Assembly: GCF_017353175.1 (NCBI RefSeq)
Contig: NZ_JAFMYW010000008.1
Coordinates: forward strand, 186,001 to 250,000
DNA length: 64,000 bases
From: Fibrella forsythiae
Lineage (GTDB): Bacteria; Bacteroidota; Bacteroidia; Cytophagales; Spirosomataceae
Direction: 5' to 3'
Part shown: one piece after another, positions 54,701 to 63,450 of the stretch
How positions within the stretch are numbered: the stretch's first letter is position 1
Layout of the letters: each line of letters opens with the position of its first letter
Notes under the pieces: model-generated
The model's database searches: none
What the model was told of the DNA's origin: nothing
The model's input: the letters and a program-made list of their open reading frames with translations, nothing else
Program-made: the position numbers and the translations under genes

Positions 54701-56406
54701 CCGATGGCACCTTTGTTGGCTTTATTGGCACCAGCCTGGAAGTGCATCTGCAGAAGCTGAACCAGGAGCTGGATCTACGGGTGCAGCAACGTACCCGGCA
54801 ATGGGCCGAGGCCAATGCCAAACTTGAACAGACCAACCGGGAACTACAACAGACCGCCGACCGGCTGCAGAGCGTTATCAACGGCATCCCCGCCAGCATC
54901 ACGATGCTCGACGTGATTCGCAACTCTGAAGGGGAAGCCATTGACTTCAGCACGTCTGTTTTCAACGAATCGGCACTGACTCTGGCCGGGCAAACGGCAG
55001 GCGATATCATTAACCGTACCCTACTCGAAACCAGCCCCGAAGCCAAAGACAACGGGTTGTTCGACCGGTACCTGTCCGTGCTCAGCAGCGGCAAGCCAGC
55101 CTACGAAGAACGTGACCTTGGCTGGCCCGACCCAGGCTACTATGCGTTTTATATTACCCGACAGATAGACGCCAATGGCCTGGTTGTTACCGTACTCAAC
55201 ATTACCGACCGAAAAAACGCCGAAGCCCAGGTACGTCAGACAGTCGATAGCCTACAGGCGGTACTTGATAGCTCGACCGCCTCAATCGGGCTGTTGAAGG
55301 CCCGCCGCGATGAGCAGAACAACGTTGTTGACTTTACCTTGTCTGCTTGCAATCAACGATTTGCCGAACTGGCTGGTAACTCGTCAGCCTCGCTCGTTGG
55401 AACGTCAGTTTCCGATCTTAGCGACATGTTTTGGTTAGGAGATACACTTGATACCATTCTGCAGGTACTGGCTACCGGAGAAACGCTTTACGAAGAACAC
55501 CACGACACGCGGAACGGAAACGATAGCTGGCTGGCGTTGTCGCTGAGCAAGAACGACGACGGTGTAGTGGTGACCGGCCTCGATATCACGTCGTTAAAAC
55601 AGGCTGAGCAGCAGAAAGTATCCTGGCTAAAGGAAATGGAACGGTCAGACGAGATACTGCAATCGCTGGAAGACATGCGTGAGCACATTCGGCAACGGGG
55701 TGAATTCCTGCGCGCCACCACCCATGACCTGCGCGGTAGCTTTGGTGTCATTGAGGGAGCAGCCTCGTTACTCAACCAAATGGATAACGAGGAAGAACGC
55801 GCCGAAATGCTGTCTATGCTTCAGCGCAACCTGCGACAGGTAACCCAGATGCTCACGCAACTTCTGGACTATTCGCGGTTGGAAGCTGGTCAGGAGCAAT
55901 TTCACGAGGGTACGTTTGATGCCTCCTCGGCACTACAGGAGCTGATTGTCGGGTTACAGCCCATGGCTACCGAAAAAAACCTGTTTTTGCATGGCAATGG
56001 GCCAAGTATGCTCGAGGTTAAGGGGGATGTCGTAAAATTCAGTCGAATTGCTCAGAATCTTACTCTAAACGCCCTGAAGTACACCCAAACAGGCGGTGTA
56101 GATGTGATCTGGGAGCAGCACGAACAAGGTACAACCTGGCAGCTAACTATTCGGGATACAGGACCAGGCCTCCCAACGGAGCTGATCGCCATGCTGACGG
56201 CCGAAGACGGAACTAAACCGGACTACGAACGGGCTACCAATGGGCAGCTGACGCATACATCGGCGAATGCTGGCGAGGGAATTGGTCTCTTAATTGTCAA
56301 GCGCTTATGCGATCTGCTTGGCGGCCGTATATCCGTAGAAAGCGGCCCCGAAACGGGAACAAAAATTCAGCTCACCTTACCCCGACGGTACGGTGCCATG
56401 CCATGA
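51763..56406 (+). CDS. CheB-CheR-multi-PAS-histidine kinase fusion
   Basis: A 1547-residue signalling protein. The CheB domain (18-190) lacks the catalytic Ser: the loop reads AIGGPAGGQEAI with Pro25 where Ser is expected, while IQHFDP and SGMATDGTLG (His, Asp) are kept. The CheR methyltransferase (about 240-500) is intact, with WIPACSTGQEAYSLA and LISCRNLLIY. A long Glu-rich coiled coil (670-750) links to four PAS-like domains (about 760-1270). The kinase ends the protein with H-box TTHDLRGSFGVIEGAAS, N-box NLTLNALKYT, and DTGPGLPTEL…EGIGLLIVKRLCDLLGG. Its stop overlaps the next gene by four bases. The partner for phosphotransfer is not encoded here. Confidence 0.92.
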   Translation: MPTDTPSANSTVPADHTPIVAIGGPAGGQEAITELLGLLPTTTGFAYVYIQHFDPHHESQLIDILSKATTMPVKKAGNLMAIEPNHVYLIPPNQEMEVMDGKLLLMPRKQVVHTPIDRFFVSLSERQQAGGIAILLSGMATDGTLGLKAVKAAGGITIAQDDSALFQAMPKAAIAEGVVDLTLSPRDMASELTRLSQRTDVFRLTTDAADANEDDPLKTDPDDDAPETDELNNDQDLQAIIQYMRKAVGVDFSQYKITTIRRRIIRRMLLYQLDTLAEYNLYLQQHLAEASVLYNDLLINVTAFFRDTDAMSYMGKVVLPELIRNMPPREPLRIWIPACSTGQEAYSLAIMLLEIIGDDTHNPPIHIFATDLSEPAINKARQGIYTKSEVLDVSPKRLQRFFTKLDDQYRIHKSIRDLCVFAPHNLFKDPPFSRLDLISCRNLLIYLDNGLQRKAFSIFHYALKPNGFLLLGKSETVSAAPTLFTAVEKNYRVYNRRNEGSNAPFGRTAIDRSSDRISAYRLQSEQIDDMEKKGYAPKSGGNDLNKVVDNLLLNHYVPASVVVDQDLEILQFRGSTGLFLEPAPGKASLNLLKMARSPLAFELRNAVHKAQKSGQAVRKDGLTLTVNDKPYQIAIEAVPLSGEGEARLFLVLFTEKQVVLTPDTGGEGLRNARVRQLEDELTLLREDMHSIIEEKEASNEELQSANEEIVSNNEELQSINEELETSKEEIESTNEELLTINQELQVRNDQLTEAYGYAEAIFDTISEATIVLDRNLSVKSANKAFYNIFQVRQIDTEGKLLYELGNRQWDIPQLRILLESVILQNANIHSYEVTHTFPEIGQKVMRLNARKVVQHQRQEAILLAIEDITDHRRAQKLLEERQAWFRELMDNAPTLVWVSTVDATFSFVNRAWLDFTGCRADTIIGQSMATNIHPDDYDNFLSIYATHFLRRLPFSTEIRMQRQDGEYRWMQTNARPQYSPDGTFVGFIGTSLEVHLQKLNQELDLRVQQRTRQWAEANAKLEQTNRELQQTADRLQSVINGIPASITMLDVIRNSEGEAIDFSTSVFNESALTLAGQTAGDIINRTLLETSPEAKDNGLFDRYLSVLSSGKPAYEERDLGWPDPGYYAFYITRQIDANGLVVTVLNITDRKNAEAQVRQTVDSLQAVLDSSTASIGLLKARRDEQNNVVDFTLSACNQRFAELAGNSSASLVGTSVSDLSDMFWLGDTLDTILQVLATGETLYEEHHDTRNGNDSWLALSLSKNDDGVVVTGLDITSLKQAEQQKVSWLKEMERSDEILQSLEDMREHIRQRGEFLRATTHDLRGSFGVIEGAASLLNQMDNEEERAEMLSMLQRNLRQVTQMLTQLLDYSRLEAGQEQFHEGTFDASSALQELIVGLQPMATEKNLFLHGNGPSMLEVKGDVVKFSRIAQNLTLNALKYTQTGGVDVIWEQHEQGTTWQLTIRDTGPGLPTELIAMLTAEDGTKPDYERATNGQLTHTSANAGEGIGLLIVKRLCDLLGGRISVESGPETGTKIQLTLPRRYGAMP

Positions 56407-57611
56407 ACGCATCCATGACCTGCCGGTTTTGCGGGCTTCTGCTAGCTTTCCTGCTGCTTCAGGCAACGGTAGGGGCGCAACCTGGCCAGTCGGTTCAGGC
56501 TCGGGTTGTTCATACAGCTACCGGGCGCCCTTTATCGGGTGTTACATTATCTGTGGCTGATGGTGCGTTGGGTAGCGCTACCAACGCCGATGGTTATTTC
56601 CAGATTCGTCTGCCTGCCAGCCTTCAGCACGATACGCTGTTGGTGACCGCCGTCAATTTCCGTTCGGTACGGCTGCCGCTGGCAGGCTGGCCAGCAGCTG
56701 TCGTAGCTATCCAGTTAGATTCCGTTGCCAGTCGGCCGCAACGGTTGGAAACAGATGCCTATTTCAGTCTGAGCCGACCCTTCAGTGCCCGAGATACCAT
56801 TCTGAAAGCAGTAGCCCGCATAGCCCGAAACTATTCAGACGTACCTACGCTGCTGCGCGGTTTTTACCGGGAAACGATCAAGCCCGAACAGAGCGAAACC
56901 TACGCCCTATACGCCGAGGGGCTAGTCGACGTCTACAAACCGTCGTATTATTTCGTGAAGCAGGACGATCAGATCCGGTTTGTGAAAGGCCGACGAAAGC
57001 CGCTAACCAGGCTGACGATCCCCGTGCTTTCGCCGGGGCCGTGGGTTAGCACCATGCTCGACGTTGTGAAGTACCAGGAGTTTCTGTTCAGAAACGGTCG
57101 GGTCAATACAGACTACGTTTTTAATCAGACGGGTGAAGCCACGCTGGATGGACAACCAGTTCATATCATCAGTTTCGCCCCACGAAGCACGTCTATTCTC
57201 ACCGCCTATTTTACCGGGCGCCTGTTCGTTACTGCCGGGAAGCTGGCAATCGTTCGGGCCGAGTATTCGCTTACGCCCAAAGGCTTATCGGTGCTGAATA
57301 AGAGTGGGTATGCGCAGGTTTATAAAACAGAAATGCTTCAGCGAACATATGTGGCGACGTATACCAGCTGGCAGAACCGCTGGTCGTTGCAGAGCGGCAG
57401 TATAAGCACCGCCGTTCGTCAGGTCGCATCCGGCACCCGCTACGAGGGGCAGATCGATTTCGCCGTTACCCACCGGGAACCGGCTACTATCAAGCCGTTC
57501 AGCGCCGCCGAGCAGGCCGACTTCAGGAAGCTCCCCATGCAGTTGTTCAACGAAACCGACACCACATTTTGGGCGGGAGAAACCATTCTTACTCCGCTCC
57601 AGGTACGTTAG
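56403..57611 (+). CDS. Exported protein with carboxypeptidase-regulatory-like domain
   Basis: A 402-residue exported protein. The ATG at 56403 overlaps the stop of the CheB-CheR fusion (ATGA), and starts a signal peptide (MTCRFCGLLLAFLLLQATVGAQ). A CarboxypepD_reg-like domain (about 28-115; QARVVHTATGRPLSGVTLSVADG…TNADGYFQI) is followed by a larger unassigned domain with FYRETIKPEQSETYALYAEGLVDVYKP, resembling the DUF5686-type region of Bacteroidota outer-membrane proteins without the barrel. Translation coupling suggests a link to the kinase. Reads to Gln-Val-Arg and stop, encoded by the iterated motif CAGGTACGTTAG. Confidence 0.8.
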   Translation: MNASMTCRFCGLLLAFLLLQATVGAQPGQSVQARVVHTATGRPLSGVTLSVADGALGSATNADGYFQIRLPASLQHDTLLVTAVNFRSVRLPLAGWPAAVVAIQLDSVASRPQRLETDAYFSLSRPFSARDTILKAVARIARNYSDVPTLLRGFYRETIKPEQSETYALYAEGLVDVYKPSYYFVKQDDQIRFVKGRRKPLTRLTIPVLSPGPWVSTMLDVVKYQEFLFRNGRVNTDYVFNQTGEATLDGQPVHIISFAPRSTSILTAYFTGRLFVTAGKLAIVRAEYSLTPKGLSVLNKSGYAQVYKTEMLQRTYVATYTSWQNRWSLQSGSISTAVRQVASGTRYEGQIDFAVTHREPATIKPFSAAEQADFRKLPMQLFNETDTTFWAGETILTPLQVR

Positions 57612-57618
57612 TCTCTGT

Positions 57619-59994
57619 TCAAACCGCCACTTTCTTTTTGCGGCGTTCGTAGACAGTCATCAGAAATGCAGGGAGCAGTACCAGGTTAGAGGTCATCCCC
57701 ATCAGCAGGGTAATAGACACCAGAATACCCAGCGATACCGTGCCCTGAAACGTTGACGCGGTGAAGATGGCGAAACTGGCGAAGAGAATAAACGCCGTAT
57801 AAACCATACTGATACCCGTTTGCCGGATGGTGCGCGAAACAGCCTCGGCCACGCCTGCGCCATGCCGCAGTTCGTCGCGGTATTTGGTCACGAAATAGAT
57901 GGTCCCATCAGACGACAGGCCGAAGGCGATACTGAAGATCAGGATGGTGGAGGGTTTCAGGTTGATGCCGAAGTAACCCATCAGACCCGCCGTAACCAGT
58001 AAGGGCACCACGCTGGGCAGAATGGCAATCAGGCTCAACCGAACATCGCGCAGGAGAATGATCAGGATGATCGATACCAGAAAAATGGCCAGCAGGGTGC
58101 TCTCGGCCAGGTTACGGAGCAGGTATTCGTTCCCCCGCGTAAACACCACGCTGTTGCCCGTCAGCTTAACAACGTACCTGTCGGCGGCCGGAACGAACGT
58201 ACCTGATTCGCGGTCGAAGTTGAAGATCGAATCGGCGCGGGGTTGCAGCATATCGATTAATTCGCGGAGACGGGCCGTGCCTACGTCGGCCACCTGGAAG
58301 CTGACCCGCGTAAACTGCCGGGTCGAATCGACGTAGGCAGCCAGGCTTACCGACCCTTTTCGCGAGGTGCCGCTACCCATCTGACCCGTATAGCGCTGTA
58401 GCTTAGCCATTTCCAGCGCGGGCGGCAAGATGTAGTAGCGAGGTTCGCCACCCCGGTAGCCCTGATAAAAGAACTTCACCGCTTCCACCACCGACAATGG
58501 CCGGGCAAACTCAGGATGCTGGGCAAACTCGCGTTGTAACAACCGGATTTTGGTCAGCGTCTGTGGCGTCAGCACCCGCCCCGGTCGCCCTGCATCAATG
58601 CTAACCTCGAATGGTAACACGCCATGATAGGCTTTCTCGAAATATTTCAGGTCAGTGTAGATCGGGTCGTTCTTCGGCAGGTCATCCACAACGTACCCAA
58701 CAGCTTTTATCAGGCTCATACCGACAACCCCGGCTATAGCGCAGATGCCAACGAACGTGTAGATAGCCGCCCGGCGTGTATGCACCAGCGTATCGACCCA
58801 GGTCAGAAACCGGTTCAGGATGGGGCTCTCAAGGTGTCCCCGCTGTTTTTCCGATGGCACAGGCATGTAGCTGAACACGATCGGGATCAGGATCAGCGAG
58901 GTGGCGTAGGTACTCATGATCCCCAACGACGCCACCAGGCCAAATTCGAGCAGCAACGGGCTGTTGGTAAAGTAGAAAACAAAGAAACCGATGGAGGTGG
59001 TCACGTTGGCGAAGAAGGTGGTCTCCCCCACTTTGGCTGTTGCCACCGCCAGCGCCTCCTGTCTGGTACGGTTGCCTTTGTTCAGCTCGTCGTGATACCG
59101 ATTGAGCAGGAAAATGGCATTAGGCACGCCAATCACGATAATCAGCGGCGGAATCAGGCCCGACAGAATGGTGATGGTGTAGCCAAACAGCACGATGTAG
59201 CCCACTGCCCAGATCACGCCCACCATCACAACCGCCATGGCAATACCCACCACCGAGAACGACCGAAAGAAAAATAGCAGAATCAGCGCGGTAACGGCAA
59301 AGGCCAGGCCAATGAACAGGGTCATTTCGTTGCTCACCTTTGCCGTAAACTCGGTTCTGATGTAGGGTAGCCCCGACAGGTGCATCACCGTGTTGTGCTG
59401 TTTCCCGAATGCATCGACCAGTTTCTCTACTTCCCGCACAGTAGCAATACGCCCCCGCGTGTTCAGCTTTTTCTGGTCGAAGGAAACCGCCATCAGGTGA
59501 TCCCGGCCCGATGAATCGCCAGATTGAGCCGTAACTAATCCCTGATAAAACGGTAGTCGGCCAATGGCGGATTTCAGGCTATCGGTCTGCGCCTGACTCT
59601 GGATGGGTTTGTCGATCAGCGGCCGGAACGAGAACTTGTCGGTACTGTCGTTAAGCGTGATCGTATACAGCCCTGCGTTCGAAACCACATCACGGATCCC
59701 GTCGATCTGCTTGATCTGTTTGTTGAGCGCCTGCCAGTCGCGGAAATAAGCGAGCTGATACATCGAATCGGTTTCGGCACCAATTACCATCACATTGCCA
59801 TCTTCGCCAAACCGGGCTTTGAAGGCTTCGTAGGTAGCATAATCCGGGTCGGTTGTGGGCAGAATTTTGGCAAACTCGTAGGAGAGTTTTACCCGGGCAG
59901 CCTGAAAGCCCATAAAGACGGTTGCCAGCAGAATAAAGGTCAGTAACAGCCGCCGATTAGCGAGGATGAAGAGTGAAATACGGGTCCAGATCAT
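57619..59994 (-). CDS. RND/MMPL-family exporter
   Basis: A 791-residue inner-membrane transporter with two six-helix halves and two large periplasmic loops (about 35-210 and 450-610). The first helix, RRLLLTFILLATVFMGFQAARVKLSYEF, and the paired text GLIPPLIIVIGVPNAIFLLNRYHDE and SIAFGLSSDGTIYFVTKYRDE fit the MMPL/HpnN branch, which exports lipids or hydrophobic compounds. The Asp of GLSSDG is in the helix that carries the proton-relay acid in such pumps. No periplasmic adaptor gene is nearby, consistent with MMPL. Converges on the carboxypeptidase-regulatory-like gene with only 7 bases between stops. Confidence 0.88.
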   Translation of the reverse strand: MIWTRISLFILANRRLLLTFILLATVFMGFQAARVKLSYEFAKILPTTDPDYATYEAFKARFGEDGNVMVIGAETDSMYQLAYFRDWQALNKQIKQIDGIRDVVSNAGLYTITLNDSTDKFSFRPLIDKPIQSQAQTDSLKSAIGRLPFYQGLVTAQSGDSSGRDHLMAVSFDQKKLNTRGRIATVREVEKLVDAFGKQHNTVMHLSGLPYIRTEFTAKVSNEMTLFIGLAFAVTALILLFFFRSFSVVGIAMAVVMVGVIWAVGYIVLFGYTITILSGLIPPLIIVIGVPNAIFLLNRYHDELNKGNRTRQEALAVATAKVGETTFFANVTTSIGFFVFYFTNSPLLLEFGLVASLGIMSTYATSLILIPIVFSYMPVPSEKQRGHLESPILNRFLTWVDTLVHTRRAAIYTFVGICAIAGVVGMSLIKAVGYVVDDLPKNDPIYTDLKYFEKAYHGVLPFEVSIDAGRPGRVLTPQTLTKIRLLQREFAQHPEFARPLSVVEAVKFFYQGYRGGEPRYYILPPALEMAKLQRYTGQMGSGTSRKGSVSLAAYVDSTRQFTRVSFQVADVGTARLRELIDMLQPRADSIFNFDRESGTFVPAADRYVVKLTGNSVVFTRGNEYLLRNLAESTLLAIFLVSIILIILLRDVRLSLIAILPSVVPLLVTAGLMGYFGINLKPSTILIFSIAFGLSSDGTIYFVTKYRDELRHGAGVAEAVSRTIRQTGISMVYTAFILFASFAIFTASTFQGTVSLGILVSITLLMGMTSNLVLLPAFLMTVYERRKKKVAV

Positions 59995-60145
59995 GGAAAA
60001 GCAGGAGGCAGACGAAGCCGCAAGTTAGCCAAAAGCAGGCGCGTTCAGCTTAAAGCCGGATTAGTTCAGCCCTTTCGTTCCGCAACGATACCGGCCACTG
60101 GCGCGTACTCTTGTAGAAACGGAACTGCCAGCTAACCAACTTGTC

Positions 60146-60583
60146 ATGACCAAGACTGATCTGATCAACCGCAATGCTTTTCTGAAACAGCTCGGTTTCA
60201 GTAGCGCCGCCCTGCTTGCCACAGCCTGCCTGGGGTCCTGCTCCAAGGCTGATACGACCGTGGCCCCACTAGCCAGCGACATCGTACTTGACCTGACCGC
60301 TACCAGCAACGCGGCGCTTAAAACAAACGGCGGGTACGTTGTGCTGACCAGCCAGAATGTGGTGGTAGCCCGGACAAATACAGGTGCATATGCCGCCGTA
60401 ACGCTCATTTGCAGCCACGAAGGCGAACGAAAAATCACCTACCGCACATCTGAATTCTATTGTACCGAACATGGGGCCCGCTACGATAACAACGGCGTCG
60501 GGCTGAACAGCGAAGGCAGCAAAGGAATCAAGTCCTACACCACCGTTCTCAGCGGCACAACGCTGACCATCAAGGCGAGCTGA
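60146..60583 (+). CDS. Rieske [2Fe-2S] domain protein, lipoprotein-like
   Basis: A 145-residue exported Rieske protein. The N-terminus (RNAFLKQLGFSSAALLATACLGSC) is a signal with a lipobox (ACLGSC; cysteine near residue 32), possibly preceded by a Tat-like RN rather than RR. The Rieske ligands are CSH (LICSHEGE) and CTEH (FYCTEHGARYD), each with one Cys and one His, so the cluster should form. It carries electrons in the periplasm; the partner is not encoded here. A bidirectional hairpin follows. Confidence 0.9.
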   Translation: MTKTDLINRNAFLKQLGFSSAALLATACLGSCSKADTTVAPLASDIVLDLTATSNAALKTNGGYVVLTSQNVVVARTNTGAYAAVTLICSHEGERKITYRTSEFYCTEHGARYDNNGVGLNSEGSKGIKSYTTVLSGTTLTIKAS

Positions 60584-60593
60584 TAAACGTCGG

Positions 60594-60639
60594 TTTGCTT
60601 CGCCGTCGTTAAATGACCGCTTAATGACGGCGAAGCAAA
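60594..60639. terminator. Bidirectional hairpin between Rieske and Hint-domain genes
   Basis: TTTGCTTCGCCGTC (60594-60607) pairs exactly with GACGGCGAAGCAAA (60626-60639) around an 18-base AT-rich loop. It lies between the convergent stop codons (11 and 6 bases away) and has short T-runs on both sides. Confidence 0.85.
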
Positions 60640-60644
60640 ATTTG

Positions 60645-61643
60645 CTATTTATCCAGCACTACCGTACCAGCCACCACGTAGTTACCTTTTTCAGTGCTGA
60701 GGCTATAGACGGTAGTTGCACGGCCAGTGCTGCCTGTACGAATTACCCGAGCCGGGTACGTTACACCGTTTTCGCAGCGGTAAACCAGATCACCAACAGC
60801 AACGTCGCCAAGTGTTTTTCGGCCAGTGTCCGTCAGAACAGGATGATTGGCGGTGGCTTCGAGCAGTTGCGCAGGCGAGGGCAGTAAGGCCATACTGGCC
60901 GTTAGTTCGTTGGTCGGTACGGTCCAGATGCCTGCCAGTGTTATTTCAGTGGCCATCGGATGAGTATTCAGCCCCGTAACGCGGGTAGTCACTACGGTCT
61001 TCGTGGCGGCCTCATAGCTCATCACCAGATCGCCTTCACGAACATCAACAATGGCTTTCTGAGTCCCATCAGCAAGGGTCACGAGCGACTGTGGACCGAA
61101 ACAGAAGTTATATTCTTCTTTTTTCTTGGCACCGCCCTCTTCGGTTTTAGCGGCACCGCCACTCATCAGGTTGGCCATTTCCCGGCTTAGAACAAACGCC
61201 AGTGCGGGCATCAGACCCGGCTCTTTTTCGCCGATGTACTTCATATCGTCCAGATAGGCGTCCCACGCTTTAGGTTCACCACTGGCACCGGGCATGACAA
61301 ACGATTTTAATTCGTTGGTCTTTCCATTCTGGTAGATAGCCAGCAGGCCCAGGTCTTTCGTGTCGCCGGCCGAATACACTTTGTACAGGTAGATCTTTCG
61401 CTTTATTCCGTCGCTGTAATTAAATACATAGGCAGGCCGGTCTTCGTAGCGTTCCAAAATAAACCCACCCGACTTTACGTAGGTATCCTTTTCCAGATTA
61501 TTGATTTTCAGCGCCTTCAACGCGGTGGCCTGCTCGGCGGTCAACGTGCCTGGGGTGGCCGCCTGCGCCATAACGCGCTGGGCAAAGAAGCTGGTCATCA
61601 GGGCTGCAGCCAGGAAAAAGAAATAGGGAAGTGTGCGTTTCAT
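60645..61643 (-). CDS. Secreted protein with C-terminal Hint (Hedgehog/intein-type) domain
   Basis: A 332-residue exported protein: signal peptide (residues 1-27), an uncharacterised domain (about 30-160), a Gly/Lys-rich linker, then a Hint domain from Cys181 to the last residue. Hint blocks are clear: A, CFGPQSLVTLADGTQKAI; B, EATANHPVL (T264-x-x-H267, as in inteins); and F/G, TTVYSLSTEKGNYVVAGTVVLDK. The C-terminal intein His-Asn is absent (VVLDK), and nothing follows, as in Hedgehog Hog domains rather than splicing inteins. Cys181 could make a thioester and release, or transfer, the N-terminal part. I see no nuclease or toxin domain. Function unknown. Confidence 0.8.
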   Translation of the reverse strand: MKRTLPYFFFLAAALMTSFFAQRVMAQAATPGTLTAEQATALKALKINNLEKDTYVKSGGFILERYEDRPAYVFNYSDGIKRKIYLYKVYSAGDTKDLGLLAIYQNGKTNELKSFVMPGASGEPKAWDAYLDDMKYIGEKEPGLMPALAFVLSREMANLMSGGAAKTEEGGAKKKEEYNFCFGPQSLVTLADGTQKAIVDVREGDLVMSYEAATKTVVTTRVTGLNTHPMATEITLAGIWTVPTNELTASMALLPSPAQLLEATANHPVLTDTGRKTLGDVAVGDLVYRCENGVTYPARVIRTGSTGRATTVYSLSTEKGNYVVAGTVVLDK

Positions 61644-61672
61644 AAACTTAGTTTTAGTCAGGTTGATTTTTT

Positions 61673-61744
61673 GTATCCTTTGTTGCTTCGCCTAGGTACG
61701 TTGCCGATGAAGAGCAGCGCAACAGAGGACGGAAGACAGAGGAC
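61673..61744. repeat. Half-decayed inverted repeat between Hint and amine oxidase genes
   Basis: The right arm (61714-61744, GCAGCGCAACAGAGGACGGA…) is well preserved, the left (61673-61690, TATCCTTTGTTGCTTCG) only partly pairs. The loop has CTAGGTACGTTGCC, the iterated motif. Sits in the leader of the leftward Hint gene and just beyond the amine oxidase stop. Confidence 0.65.
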
Positions 61745-61747
61745 TTT

Positions 61748-63319
61748 TTATAGTTTCCCCACCCGGTCGTGCAGGGCCGTTACCGTGCGGCGGGCCGACG
61801 TGAGCGCGCCGGCCATCCAGGCAGTCAGGTACGTAGTGTGTTCACCGGCAAAGTAGATCGGTCCGTCGGGTTCGAGCAGGGCGGCGTATTGTTTGCGTCG
61901 GGTAGCGTCATCATACGTAGCCCAGCCGCCGCCCGAATACGGAATGCGGTGCCACGCCAGCGAAAAGGCGTTTTCAAACTCCGTATCGTATTGCGGATGA
62001 ATCTTGCGACCCTGTTCCAGGGCTATTTTCTGTCGGTCGGCTATGGGCATTGCCCCTACCACTTCGGCGCGGCTGTAAAAATTGTAGTAGCCAATCAGCA
62101 CGCCCTTCGGCTTCTGGAAACCAAACGATGGATACCAGATCTGGTTGATATCCTGATTGGTCCGCGAGATGCCACCGTAGATACCATCTTCCTCTTCCCA
62201 GAACCGCCGCTTGAATTGCAGCCCGATCTTACCCGTTTTGATGTACGGTACAAAATCAGCCGCCCGCTGCACCGGGCCCGAGAGGTCAGACTGAATATTT
62301 TTCAGCACCGGCAGCGGCAATGTACACACACAGAATTCGGCCTGTAGCTCGGTGGGCTGGCCATTTTTCCGGTACACCACCCGTACGCCGCTCTCCGTTT
62401 TACGAAGCTCGGTTACCGGCGAGTTGAACTGGATTTTTCCGGCCAGTTTCTTTTCAAATGCCTTCGGAATAGCATCCATACCGCCAACGGGCTGCAATAG
62501 CGTGGTTTGTTGCTCGTAGATGTAATCGCCTACGTTGTAGAAAACAGGCTGCATAAAACCAGATCGCAGTATGTCGGTCAGGCCATACGGGTCATTCACC
62601 ATACCCGTCGACGTGCCGGCACCTGGCTCGCTTTTATAGCCGCGCCGGTTGGTACCTTTATACAGATGGGCCGTGTTGAGGTCGCCTTCATTTTTCAGAA
62701 AATCGACCAGTTTCTCAATGTCTTCTTTGGTCAGTTGCTGATCCAGCGCCCCCTGGTCGAGCGATTTAGCGAGCAGTTCGGCCGTGTAACCGCGCATGTC
62801 GTTATGGTATTCCTTGATGCGAATCCGACGGTTGGCGAAAGGCCCGGTTCCGCCATCATTGAAGAGATAGGCGGCTTCGTTATTGCCATTGAAGATCTCC
62901 AGCGGCACGCCTAGTTCACGGCAGTACTGCAAAGTAAGCTGGTGGTGGTGTGGAATGCGGGCGGCACCGCCGTTGAAATAGTAGCCATCGTCGAACCGGC
63001 ACGTCTGGGGTGTTCCGTCTATTTCGGTTTCGGCCGTGCCTCCCCGAACAGTCCACACACGGCCGCCAGATCGATTCCTGGCTTCCAGAATAGTGCAGTC
63101 ATAGCCCAGTTTACCCAGTTCCCAGGCGGTGGCCAGCCCAGCCAGACCAGCGCCGAGAATAACCACTTTCCTCCCCGCCACCTGCCCTGTTTTCGAGTCG
63201 GTAATGGCTCCGTTGGCGGGTAAATTAAATGCCTCAGCCGGTGCCGGTGCTAGCAGCCCCCACGCCAGCAACGACGCATAACTAGCTGATGTTGAATTGA
63301 TGAAGTCACGTCTGGTCAT
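61748..63319 (-). CDS. Flavin-containing monoamine oxidase family protein
   Basis: FAD-dependent amine oxidase-like protein of 523 residues. A Tat-type signal (MTRRDFINSTSASYASLLAWGLLAPAPAEA) suggests export folded with cofactor. The dinucleotide-binding motif VVILGAGLAGLATAWELGKLGYDCTILEARNRSGGRVW is complete; the C-terminal FAD-binding text GPIYFAGEHTTYLTAWMAGALTSA is typical. Substrate amine or amino acid unknown. It precedes the Hint gene on the same strand. The HisC-like gene lies upstream, separated by an inverted repeat. Confidence 0.9.
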   Translation of the reverse strand: MTRRDFINSTSASYASLLAWGLLAPAPAEAFNLPANGAITDSKTGQVAGRKVVILGAGLAGLATAWELGKLGYDCTILEARNRSGGRVWTVRGGTAETEIDGTPQTCRFDDGYYFNGGAARIPHHHQLTLQYCRELGVPLEIFNGNNEAAYLFNDGGTGPFANRRIRIKEYHNDMRGYTAELLAKSLDQGALDQQLTKEDIEKLVDFLKNEGDLNTAHLYKGTNRRGYKSEPGAGTSTGMVNDPYGLTDILRSGFMQPVFYNVGDYIYEQQTTLLQPVGGMDAIPKAFEKKLAGKIQFNSPVTELRKTESGVRVVYRKNGQPTELQAEFCVCTLPLPVLKNIQSDLSGPVQRAADFVPYIKTGKIGLQFKRRFWEEEDGIYGGISRTNQDINQIWYPSFGFQKPKGVLIGYYNFYSRAEVVGAMPIADRQKIALEQGRKIHPQYDTEFENAFSLAWHRIPYSGGGWATYDDATRRKQYAALLEPDGPIYFAGEHTTYLTAWMAGALTSARRTVTALHDRVGKL

Positions 63320-63327
63320 AGTAAATG

Positions 63328-63450
63328 GAGAAAGGAGAAAAGGAAGAACGGAGGAAGGGGAAAAGGAAGACTACCTGTTGCTCAGCTTACCGGTTGAACA
63401 TCAGCAAAGCTCCCTTCTCCCTTTTCTCCTTCCTCCATTCCTCCCTTTTA
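63328..63450. repeat. Purine-rich inverted repeat between amine oxidase and aminotransferase
   Basis: Left arm about 63328-63370 (GAGAAAGGAGAAAAGGAAG…GGAAGGGGAAAAGG) and right arm 63409-63450 (…CCCTTTTCTCCTTCCTCC…) pair over most of their length. The right arm overlaps the stop codon of the HisC-like gene (TTA at 63448-63450). Confidence 0.75.

Noticed and set aside
60645-61643. Hint gene as a polymorphic toxin or splicing intein
   Set aside because: There is no toxin domain after the Hint module and no downstream extein or terminal His-Asn, so neither reading fits.
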